The position numbers and the translations under genes are program-made. A DNA stretch of 64,000 nucleotides from Nitrincola tapanii (GTDB lineage: Bacteria; Pseudomonadota; Gammaproteobacteria; Pseudomonadales; Balneatricaceae). Each line of letters starts with the position of its first letter. The first letter of the stretch is position 1. Location: contig NZ_SMRS01000007.1 of NCBI RefSeq assembly GCF_008368715.1, positions 62,001 through 126,000 on the forward strand. The letters run 5' to 3'. Shown here piece after piece: positions 56,361 to 64,000 of this stretch. The notes under the pieces were generated by a model that was given only the letters and a program-made list of their open reading frames with translations, was not told the DNA's origin and made no database searches.

Positions 56361-56567
56361 TCAGACGCCTATATCCATTAAATATACAATCAGGTTTTTG
56401 ATCAGAAACACGGCTAAGCCTAAGCCTAAAGCAAAAAACAGGATAAAGGTGCCGAACTTGCCGGCTTTCGATTTTTTCGCCAAATCGTAAATGATAAAGA
56501 AGATGAAACCTGCAAACACTAGCAGGCCCACGTTCAGCATAATCGCTTCTACCTCAGCTAAGCGCAT
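56361..56567 (-). CDS. DUF2788-like small membrane protein
   Basis: A 68-residue protein with two helices (MLNVGLLVFAGFIFFIIYDL and FGTFILFFALGLGLAVFLI) joined by AKKSKAGKFG, which I associate with DUF2788. The ATG at 56567 has AGGAG 5 bp upstream; the frame extends 16 codons further but without a better start. Function is unknown. It lies 58 bp before lemA. Confidence 0.8.
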   Translation of the reverse strand: MRLAEVEAIMLNVGLLVFAGFIFFIIYDLAKKSKAGKFGTFILFFALGLGLAVFLIKNLIVYLMDIGV

Positions 56568-56780
56568 ATCGACTCCTGATCGGGTTAGAAAAAGGCGTAT
56601 TCTACGCTTTTCCACGGCATCGCGTCAGGGGTTCATGGCGATTACAGATCTGCAACTAATGGCGGGTGGTGAGGCGTTGTCGGCAGCTCTGGCCAGGCGT
56701 TATAATATTTAGATATTAATTATAAGTATAATTTCTAACTAAGGGTTATAAGATAGCCTGACTTTATTAAGGACCGCTGG

Positions 56781-58505
56781 ATGTCCAATTCAAACCGTTC
56801 GCGCTTGCGTAGCCTCGGCCTCGCCAGCGCTTTGCGTGAAACCTTTCGTGAGGGTTATCACCGCCAGGATCTGTTCAAGGATTTAATGGCCGGTGTCACG
56901 GTGGGGATTATTGCGATTCCTTTGGCTATGGCACTGGCAATCGCCAGTGGGGTACGCCCAGAGTATGGCCTTTATACGGCGATTATCGCTGGTTTCCTGA
57001 TCGCCCTGACCGGCGGCTCCCGCTACAGCATCTCTGGCCCGACCGCTGCCTTTGTAGTGATCCTGTTCCCAGTGACACAAAACTTTGGTTTGGCCGGTTT
57101 GTTGGTGGCGACACTGATGGCCGGTTTCATCTTGGTGGCTCTGGCGTTTGCGCGTCTTGGCCGCTTGATCGAATATATTCCAGAATCGGTCACCTTGGGG
57201 TTTACCTCAGGGATTGCGATCGTGATTGCGGTGCTGCAAATCAAAGACTTTTTTGGTTTGGAGCTCACGCGTATCCCTGATTCTTTTGTGCAGCGTTTTG
57301 GTGATCTGATCCAGGCCTTACCCGGACTCGATTGGGCGACCGCTAGCGTAGCCTTAATCACCTTGCTGACCTTGATCTTCTGGCCACGTTTGCGTTTACC
57401 GATCCCTGGACACTTGCCGGCGTTACTGATTGGCAGTGGTCTGGCTTGGTTGTTGATGCAGCAGGGGATGGTGATCGATACCATCGGCACACGCTTCAGT
57501 TATACCCTGCCTGATGGAACTCAGGGTTCGGGCATTCCCCCTTTCTTACCCAGTTTGAGTTGGCCTTGGAATCAGCCCGGCCCAGACGGAGTGCCTTTGG
57601 AATGGTCCTGGAGCCTGATTCAAGCCCTGCTGCCCGCAGCGTTTTCGATTGCCATGCTCGGTGCGATCGAGTCTTTGCTTTGTGCTGTGGTGTTAGATGG
57701 CATGAGTGGTCGCCGCCATCATGCCAATGGCGAGTTGCTGGGGCAGGGGATAGGGAATCTGGCCGCACCGTTTTTTGGAGGGTTTACCTCGACCGCCGCG
57801 ATTGCGCGTTCGGCGACCAACTATAAAGCCGGTGCACGTTCGCCGATTTCAGCGATGATCCATGCTCTGGTTGTTTTAGCCGGTTTATTGGTCTTGGCAC
57901 CGATTCTCTCCTGGCTGCCGATGGCGAGTATGGCCGCTCTGTTGGTTATGGTCGCTTGGAATATGAGTGAGGCACCGAAGGTGGTTGCACTCTTAAAGCG
58001 TGCGCCTTTAGGGGACGTGCTAGTCTTGCTGACGTGCCTTTTCCTGACTGTGCTCTTTGATATGGTGTTGGCGATCTCGGCCGGTATCGTGATGGCCTCC
58101 TTATTGTTTATGCGTGATCTGGCCGGGATGACGCGTTTTACCGATATCTCCACACAACGTAAGCATGTGCCGCAGGTACTTCCGCCGGGCTGGGCCGTGC
58201 TAAAACTCTCAGGTCCACTGTTTTTTGCGGCGGCAGAGCGTGTCTTTGATGAGTTGGCGGAGACGCTGGAAGGTAAAAGCGGTGTGGTGCTGTATATGGA
58301 TGCAGTGCCGCTCTTGGATGCAGGTGGCTTGCATGGTTTTGAGCGTTTCGCTCAAGAGTGTGAAGCCCAAGGCGTGAAGTTGATTACCGCTGATTTACAG
58401 TTCCAACCTCTGCGAGCGATGGCGCGTGCCGGGGTGAAACCGACGGAGCATTGTCAGTTTACCCCGACCCTAGAAGAGGCCTTGCAGCGGGTTCAGACGC
58501 TATAA
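56781..58505 (+). CDS. SulP-family anion transporter with STAS domain
   Basis: A 574-residue transporter. The SulP core has [39 protein letters not shown] and [20 protein letters not shown], about 12-14 helices; a C-terminal STAS domain starts near residue 475 ([40 protein letters not shown]). E. coli DauA (YchM) of similar build carries C4-dicarboxylates; sulphate or bicarbonate are other options. Its stop is only 3 bp from the convergent EAL gene. Confidence 0.92.
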   Translation: MSNSNRSRLRSLGLASALRETFREGYHRQDLFKDLMAGVTVGIIAIPLAMALAIASGVRPEYGLYTAIIAGFLIALTGGSRYSISGPTAAFVVILFPVTQNFGLAGLLVATLMAGFILVALAFARLGRLIEYIPESVTLGFTSGIAIVIAVLQIKDFFGLELTRIPDSFVQRFGDLIQALPGLDWATASVALITLLTLIFWPRLRLPIPGHLPALLIGSGLAWLLMQQGMVIDTIGTRFSYTLPDGTQGSGIPPFLPSLSWPWNQPGPDGVPLEWSWSLIQALLPAAFSIAMLGAIESLLCAVVLDGMSGRRHHANGELLGQGIGNLAAPFFGGFTSTAAIARSATNYKAGARSPISAMIHALVVLAGLLVLAPILSWLPMASMAALLVMVAWNMSEAPKVVALLKRAPLGDVLVLLTCLFLTVLFDMVLAISAGIVMASLLFMRDLAGMTRFTDISTQRKHVPQVLPPGWAVLKLSGPLFFAAAERVFDELAETLEGKSGVVLYMDAVPLLDAGGLHGFERFAQECEAQGVKLITADLQFQPLRAMARAGVKPTEHCQFTPTLEEALQRVQTL

Positions 58506-58508
58506 GGT

Positions 58509-61499
58509 TTAACCGAGCTGCAAGCGCTGGGGTGAATAACTCACTAACCAGTCTTGCAGTTCAATCGCCGGCATCGGGCGTGCAAAGTGGAAACCCTGCA
58601 GATAACCACAACCCAGCTGATAGAGGATGCAGCGTTGCTCGGCGGTTTCGACCCCTTCGGCAATCAAACGCAGCTTTAAGCTGTGCGCCATCGAGATGAT
58701 GGCCTCGACCAGCAGAGCATCTTCGTTATCTAGCGTCAGATCACGAATAAATTCCCGATCAATTTTCAGGGTATCAATCGGGAAACGTTTCAGATAGCTC
58801 AAGGATGAGTAACCGGTACCAAAGTCATCTATGGCCAGGTGCACGCCGAGATCTTTAAAGGCGCGTAACCAGACGATGGTTTCGTCACTATCATCCAGCA
58901 GCATCCCTTCGGTAATCTCCAATACCAGTTGATCGGCTGGCAGTTCAGTGTTGTGTAAGATCTGCTGTAAGCTTTCGGCATCCAGCCCTAGATCACGTTG
59001 ACGACCGGAAATATTCACCGATAAGTAGAGTTGATGGCCTTGATCACGCCAGGCTTTGACCTGACGGCAGGTGGTTTCCAGAATCCACAAGCCGATGGGA
59101 CCGATAAGTCCGGTATCTTCAGCGAGAGGAATAAACTGGTCGGGTGGGATCATGCCGCGTGTCGGGTGACGCCAGCGCAGGAGAGCCTCAACGCCGGTAA
59201 TTTTGCCCGAAAGGGTGCGCACCAAGGGTTGGTAAAATACTTCCAACTGATTTTGATCCAGTGCCAAGCGCAGATCCTGTTCCATCTCCATCAGCGTGTT
59301 GGCATGTTCTTGCAAGCTGCTGGTGAAGAAGCGGAAACAGTTACGACCCGTTTGTTTGGCTTGGTACATGGCTAAATCGGCATTACGTACCAGCGCTTCG
59401 GGCGTTTCAGCATCGCCTGGATAGAGCGTAATACCAATACTGGCACCGATAAAAATTTCGCGCCCCGCCAGGTTAAATGGTGAAGACAGTTGGCGAATGA
59501 TTTTTTCTGCGATCAGTGCGGCATCTCGATCCGAATGAATATTGTGCAGTAACACCACAAACTCATCACCCCCGAAACGCGCCACCGTATCACTCTCACG
59601 CACCGATTGGCTCAAACGGGTGGCAACCTGTTGTAAAAGCTCATCGCCCTGCTCATGGCCGAGGGTATCATTCACGTTTTTAAAGCGATCCAGATCAACA
59701 AATAAAAGGGCAATTACATGCTGATCTCGATCGGCTGTGACCAGTGCCACCTCTAAACGATCGAGCAGTAGGTTGCGGTTCGGCAGCTGGGTGAGAGCGT
59801 CATAGTAGGCTTGGTGGCGAATATGGGCTTCATCTTTTTTGCGCTGGGTGATGTCGGAGAATACCGAAACAAAGTCACAAATCTGCCCCTCTTCATCACG
59901 TAGAGTGGAGATGGATAACCATTCAGGATAGACGTTGCCATTTTTGCGACGGTTCCAGATCTCACCAGACCATTCCCCTTTTTCGGTGAGGCTGTGCCAC
60001 ATTTGTTCATAAAACAGGTGATCATGGCGCCCGGAGCTGAGCATATTAGGATTTCGACCCAGTGCCTCTTCCTGGGTATAACCGGTGATTCGTGTGAAAG
60101 CCGGGTTAACGGCTTTGATGGTGCCATCGCGTCCGGCAATCATGATCGCTTCATTGCTGGTATCAAAGACGGCTGCAATCATGCGTAACTGCTCTTCAGC
60201 ATGTTTGCGCAGGGTAATGTCTTCTTTCACCGCAATATAGTGGGTGACTTCGCCCTGTTCGTTACGCAACGGGGAAATAATTGAGGCATCCCAGAAGAGT
60301 TCGCCATTCTTACGGCGATTCAGCATCTCACCGCGCCACTCTTTGCCTTGTTTGAGTGTTTGCCAAAGGTCTTGATAAATTTCAGGATCCATATCACCTG
60401 AGCGCAGCAGCGCTACATCCTGGCCAATAAGTTCCTCGGGCGAATAGCCAGTCATTTCACTCATTTTCGGATTGAGCGTTTCGATGATGCCCCGTGTGTC
60501 GGTGATCACGACAGCGGTCGGACTTTGTTGCAGAGCCCGACCCATTTTGCGTAACTCCAGCTGTGTGCTTTGGGCTTCACTGATATCGGTTCGGATCGAA
60601 ACGATGCCCCCTTCTGCTGTGGGAGTGTCACTGACTTGTAACCAGCGGCCAAGATGGGTGTACTCAACCACTCGATGCTCGGAGCCTGGGGTCTGATCTT
60701 GAGTTTGGCAGGTCAGGTGTTCACGATGAAGTTGCGCTAGATCCGACCAGCGATAATCCGGTGTGGCCTTTAACCAGGGGTAGAATTCATCCCAGCGCTG
60801 GTTGCTGAGAATCCGTTGCCCCTTTTGATCAAACAGCGCAAAACCGGCATCTAGGCTGTTGACCGCATCCTGTAGGCGCTGGCGGTTTTTTTCTGCGCGA
60901 TGCCCTGTATCTTGTAAACGCCGCAGCAGATCGCCCATTAACAACATGAGCAGGGTGGTCAGAAGGAGGAGCGTCATGCTGAAAAGGTCGGCATTACGCA
61001 AGCCTGAATTCACATGCGCTTGATAGTCGATCTCGAGGGTGTTTAATTCACTGCGGCTGTTGAGGGCAAAATAACCCTGGCGCGCCGCGGCGGCCTGAGC
61101 CGTAAAGGTGTCAGCATCGGCCTGGTTGAGCAGTCGTTGAATCGCTTGAGCCTGTTCCAGCTTGGTTTGATGCGTTTGCCAATACTGGGTTAACAGGGCT
61201 TGTGAGGATTCTGGCAGATCACGATAAAAGCGACCGGCGTGATCCAGCATCTGCTCGCGCATGTTTTCTAGGGCGTTGAGGGTGCTAGCGTAGGTGTAAG
61301 CGTCCAGATCTGCGGCTTGTGTCAAGGAGATCAGCTGCTGATCTAATTCGCTGTTTAGATTGCGTAAGTCACGCAATAGATTCAGGCGATCATTATGCTC
61401 GTGGTAATGCACCGACCGATTCTGTACAAAAACAGCAATCAGAATCAGTAGGATCAATCCCATTAAAACCAGTAGGGATTTGTTAAGAGAGACTTTCAC
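58509..61499 (-). CDS. PAS-GGDEF-EAL cyclic di-GMP protein
   Basis: A 996-residue membrane protein starting with GTG (AGGAG 11 bp upstream). It has a first helix (LLVLMGLILLILIAVFV), a periplasmic helical sensor (about 25-165), a second helix (LFSMTLLLLTTLLMLLM), three PAS-like domains (about 200-570), then GGDEF and EAL domains. GGDEF is intact at 643-647 (ARFGGDEFVVLL), with an RxxD inhibition site (RESD). EAL is intact (EALLRW, Glu771; EITEGML; DDFGTGYSSLSYLKRFPIDT; LIAEGVET). Either or both activities are possible. Confidence 0.95.
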   Translation of the reverse strand: MKVSLNKSLLVLMGLILLILIAVFVQNRSVHYHEHNDRLNLLRDLRNLNSELDQQLISLTQAADLDAYTYASTLNALENMREQMLDHAGRFYRDLPESSQALLTQYWQTHQTKLEQAQAIQRLLNQADADTFTAQAAAARQGYFALNSRSELNTLEIDYQAHVNSGLRNADLFSMTLLLLTTLLMLLMGDLLRRLQDTGHRAEKNRQRLQDAVNSLDAGFALFDQKGQRILSNQRWDEFYPWLKATPDYRWSDLAQLHREHLTCQTQDQTPGSEHRVVEYTHLGRWLQVSDTPTAEGGIVSIRTDISEAQSTQLELRKMGRALQQSPTAVVITDTRGIIETLNPKMSEMTGYSPEELIGQDVALLRSGDMDPEIYQDLWQTLKQGKEWRGEMLNRRKNGELFWDASIISPLRNEQGEVTHYIAVKEDITLRKHAEEQLRMIAAVFDTSNEAIMIAGRDGTIKAVNPAFTRITGYTQEEALGRNPNMLSSGRHDHLFYEQMWHSLTEKGEWSGEIWNRRKNGNVYPEWLSISTLRDEEGQICDFVSVFSDITQRKKDEAHIRHQAYYDALTQLPNRNLLLDRLEVALVTADRDQHVIALLFVDLDRFKNVNDTLGHEQGDELLQQVATRLSQSVRESDTVARFGGDEFVVLLHNIHSDRDAALIAEKIIRQLSSPFNLAGREIFIGASIGITLYPGDAETPEALVRNADLAMYQAKQTGRNCFRFFTSSLQEHANTLMEMEQDLRLALDQNQLEVFYQPLVRTLSGKITGVEALLRWRHPTRGMIPPDQFIPLAEDTGLIGPIGLWILETTCRQVKAWRDQGHQLYLSVNISGRQRDLGLDAESLQQILHNTELPADQLVLEITEGMLLDDSDETIVWLRAFKDLGVHLAIDDFGTGYSSLSYLKRFPIDTLKIDREFIRDLTLDNEDALLVEAIISMAHSLKLRLIAEGVETAEQRCILYQLGCGYLQGFHFARPMPAIELQDWLVSYSPQRLQLG

Positions 61500-61613
61500 T
61501 CGGTTTTAAACTCCTGACAACATCCGATTGTTATTTTTGTATGCGGATATGAATAAGCTTGGGAGTATATCAGAGTCGCGTTGGCTGTCACCTGAGAGAA
61601 ATTTTACCTGAGT

Positions 61614-63356
61614 TTAGAGACAGTTGGCTTTGCGGTAGCGGCCCACATAATCAAACAAACGTGCATCAATCCGCAGCTGTTTTTGGCGCCTGCGCGCGAT
61701 GACAAAATCCGGAGCCGGTAGCGGGTGTTTAAGGTTAATCACTTGTTCTACTTCGGAAAAGCGTGTGGGCTTATCCGCACCCTGATAGCGGCGACCAAAG
61801 ATCTGGTTAAACGCCTGGCATTGCCCCGGATGCTGTAGATCAAACCACTCGCTTAAAGTCTCTCCCTCCTCACCGTGGTAGGTCAGGCGCAGACGGCCTT
61901 TCTCTGCCGTGGCCGTGACACCGGCACAACGCAATATGCGGGCATCCTTGAGTTGCAGGGCTTTTTTCAATTGATCATCCGGATCGATGAGGGTGGCTGC
62001 GCACTGGTGGCATTGGCGTGACGTAATGTCATTTTCGGCAGCACAGACCGGACATTCGCGAAAGCGGAAGCGATAGTCACAAGCTTGAGCCGGTGATTGA
62101 TCGATATCAAGCAAGCCTTGGCAGCGGCGTCCAAAGTGTTCGATGACTTGTCCACTGGCATCCTTGCGCCCCCAAAAAAGGTTGGCAAAACCACAGGCCG
62201 GACAAAAGACTTGAACCGGTTCGGTATCGCTGGCCGGTTTGGGGCTCCCCACTTCTGGATGATTCAGGCTGAAGCCATTACCGGCATAGTCGAGAATTAA
62301 ACATTCGGTTTTGCCGGGCGCCAGACGTAGGCCGCGTCCTGCCATTTGTTGAAAAAGGCTGACAGATTGTGTCGGGCGCAGAATGGCAATCAGATCGACA
62401 TGCGGCACATCAAAGCCGGTGGTCAGCACCGCAACATTCACCAGAAATTTCAATTCTTGTGCGCGAAAACGTGAAATGGCCTCTTCACGCTCTGTGCTTG
62501 AGGTCTGCGCAGTAATCAACGCACTCTGTTGCGTGGGAAGATAGCTGTGTATCTCTTGAGCATGTTTGACGGTGGCGGCAAAAATCATCGCACCACGGCG
62601 AGTCTGCGCCTGCTCAATCAATTCCTCACAAATACCGCGTGTCACCCGTGGGTGACGCCCCAGCCAGCCGTCCAATTGTTGTTCGCTGAACTCGCCGTTG
62701 CTCTGAGGTATGAGGCTGGAGAAATCGTAACCCCTGAGGGCGCGATCAATCAGTTGTGGTGCGGTGAGGTAGCCCTGGCGAATCAATTGACTGATTGGCA
62801 GTTCATAGATACAGCGTTGAAAAGGTCGCGGTGTTTCGCTGCGGCGAAAACCCCGGTAATGATCCTGATAGATCCAGCCTTCACCTAACCGATAGGGGGT
62901 GGCGGTGAGTCCCAGACAACATAATTCTGGATTAAGTGCACGAAAATGTCGCAGCACTTGTTGATACTGGCTCTTTTCATCCAGGCTGACTCGGTGGCAC
63001 TCATCAATGATTAGCAAAGAGACAGGACGCTGAAAAGCCTCTAGATTGGGGGCCAGCGATTGAATGCTGGCGCAGATGACAGAGGGGTCACGATCACGCT
63101 GCTTTAATCCCGCAGCATAAATACCGGCACGAACCTGCAGTGCGCGGAGTTTTTGATGATTCTGCTCAACCAGCTCCGTGACATGTGCCAGCACTAAAAC
63201 AGGCCCGCGTGCGCGGCGAGCCAGTTCGGCAATGACTAGGCTTTTCCCTGCACCCGTGGGTAGCACCAGCACCGCGGCATCACGTTGCTGGCGAAAATGT
63301 GCGAGGGTGGCTTCGACAGCCTCTTGCTGGTAGGGGCGCAGTGTAATAGGGTGCAT
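61614..63356 (-). CDS. radD: DNA repair helicase RadD (YejH type)
   Basis: A 580-residue superfamily 2 helicase. Walker A is PTGAGKSLV (GAGKS 35-39), motif II is DECH (118-121), motif III is GLTATPYRLGEG, and motif VI is QMAGRGLRLAPGK. Zinc-ribbon cysteines follow: FCPACGFANLF and CPVCAAENDITSRQCHQC. Order and length match RadD/YejH (586 residues in E. coli), an RecA accessory factor in strand exchange and crosslink repair. Confidence 0.94.
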   Translation of the reverse strand: MHPITLRPYQQEAVEATLAHFRQQRDAAVLVLPTGAGKSLVIAELARRARGPVLVLAHVTELVEQNHQKLRALQVRAGIYAAGLKQRDRDPSVICASIQSLAPNLEAFQRPVSLLIIDECHRVSLDEKSQYQQVLRHFRALNPELCCLGLTATPYRLGEGWIYQDHYRGFRRSETPRPFQRCIYELPISQLIRQGYLTAPQLIDRALRGYDFSSLIPQSNGEFSEQQLDGWLGRHPRVTRGICEELIEQAQTRRGAMIFAATVKHAQEIHSYLPTQQSALITAQTSSTEREEAISRFRAQELKFLVNVAVLTTGFDVPHVDLIAILRPTQSVSLFQQMAGRGLRLAPGKTECLILDYAGNGFSLNHPEVGSPKPASDTEPVQVFCPACGFANLFWGRKDASGQVIEHFGRRCQGLLDIDQSPAQACDYRFRFRECPVCAAENDITSRQCHQCAATLIDPDDQLKKALQLKDARILRCAGVTATAEKGRLRLTYHGEEGETLSEWFDLQHPGQCQAFNQIFGRRYQGADKPTRFSEVEQVINLKHPLPAPDFVIARRRQKQLRIDARLFDYVGRYRKANCL

Positions 63357-63426
63357 GAATCCGATCGCTTAATCATCCTGCAAAGATCAGAAGTCTAATC
63401 GTCTTGCCTAAGGAATGCATACCTCT

Positions 63427-63945
63427 ATGGATACCCCGCTTTTTCCTACCACGGACACTAAGCTCAGCGTGACCTGTTTAGTCGTCGATTATCAGGATGC
63501 TCAGCAAGGGGCTGAGCTTTTACACTTGATGAATACCTATGCTCAAGATCCGATGGGAGGAGGGGAGGCTCTCCGGCCCGAGGTGCAAGCGCGTTTGCTG
63601 CAGGCGATGGCGGAGCGACCGCATCTACATAGTTTTATCGCTTATGTGCAAGGGCAGGCTGTGGGCTTGATCAATTGTGTCGAGGGCTTCTCGACTTTTG
63701 CCGCCCAGCCCTTGTTGAATATCCATGATGTGATTGTGCTGCCAACCCTGCGTGGTCAGGGGATTGCGCGTCATCTGTTTCAATGTGCGGAGGAAAAAGC
63801 CAAAGCCCTAGGTTGCTGTAAATTGACGCTTGAGGTCTTGCAAGGCAATGAAAAAGCCAAGCAGGTTTATCGATCCTTGGGGTATCAGCCTTATCAATTA
63901 GATGAAGCAACGGGGCAGGCTGAGTTTTGGGAAAAGAAAATTTAG
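63427..63945 (+). CDS. GNAT-family N-acetyltransferase
   Basis: A 172-residue acetyltransferase. It has the acetyl-CoA loop RGQGIARHLFQCAEEKAK (Q/RxxGxG/A motif), HDVIVLPTLRG before it, and the final strand-helix LTLEVLQGNEKAKQVYRSLGY. The substrate is unknown. Starts at 63415 and 63427 are both ATG: the SD AGGA abuts the first and is 12 bp from the second, so the second is slightly preferred. It is divergent from radD. Confidence 0.9.
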   Translation: MDTPLFPTTDTKLSVTCLVVDYQDAQQGAELLHLMNTYAQDPMGGGEALRPEVQARLLQAMAERPHLHSFIAYVQGQAVGLINCVEGFSTFAAQPLLNIHDVIVLPTLRGQGIARHLFQCAEEKAKALGCCKLTLEVLQGNEKAKQVYRSLGYQPYQLDEATGQAEFWEKKI

Positions 63946-64000
63946 AAATAGGGTTTCAAAAATTCCGATTTTTTTCTAGAATCAAACACTCACTCCCAGT

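Overview
The window is chromosomal DNA of a gammaproteobacterium, most likely a marine or aquatic member of the Oceanospirillales/Pseudomonadales side. Gene content supports this: groESL with fxsA, yegQ/trhP, radD, DUF2789, DUF2788, yacG-coaE, a long TrpS, an LctP-type lactate permease, PhaB, and a Tad locus laid out much like that of Pseudomonas aeruginosa. Base composition looks close to even. No RNA genes, insertion sequences, phage genes or CRISPR arrays were seen. The species cannot be fixed from the sequence alone.

Region 1 (1-16.7 kb) is one large Tad (Flp type IVc) pilus locus. Pilus genes run on the minus strand in three blocks: tadV/TadE/TadG/TadE (5689 to 1739), a long block rcpC-rcpA-tadZ-tadA-tadB-tadC-tadD-DUF3613 (14250 to 6624), and the lone flp pilin (16673). 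Single plus-strand genes are threaded between them: a PAS-type histidine kinase (PprA-like, cut by the window start), a NarL/LuxR-type response regulator (PprB-like), and an unexpected TpsB/FhaC-family outer-membrane transporter. Start/stop overlaps (ATGA, TAATG, TGATG) show tight translational coupling in the pilus blocks. A perfect FNR/Anr-type box lies upstream of flp.

Region 2 (16.9-27.5 kb) is mostly housekeeping: an SDR reductase, fxsA, groES-groEL behind a very good sigma-32 promoter, a coiled-coil membrane protein, the tRNA hydroxylation protein TrhP, a MenA-like prenyltransferase, a chemoreceptor, and class I fumarase with a hairpin leader.

Region 3 (27.5-41.4 kb) holds a coaE-yacG-galU-cls run, a MATE transporter, a lactate permease with a perfect 23-bp PdhR/LldR-type operator, phaB, a large DUF349 coiled-coil protein, an EF-hand protein whose ribosome binding site lies in a hairpin, a YchJ-type protein, exonuclease I and an acidic exported protein.

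Region 4 (41.4-64 kb) holds an M16 protease, a Tim44-like protein, YaaA, DUF2789, a Cache-type diguanylate cyclase, TrpS plus a Sel1 protein, then a six-gene minus-strand run (DUF2788, LemA, a GIDE-domain membrane protein, KdsA, a pseudokinase-TM-FGE fusion, a DUF4139 protein). It ends with a SulP transporter, a large PAS-GGDEF-EAL protein, RadD and a GNAT acetyltransferase.

The least ordinary items are the TpsB gene inside the Tad locus, the FNR box before flp, the pseudokinase-FGE/DUF4139 pair, the LemA-GIDE pair, and two leaders (fxsA and the EF-hand gene) in which a hairpin covers the Shine-Dalgarno sequence.
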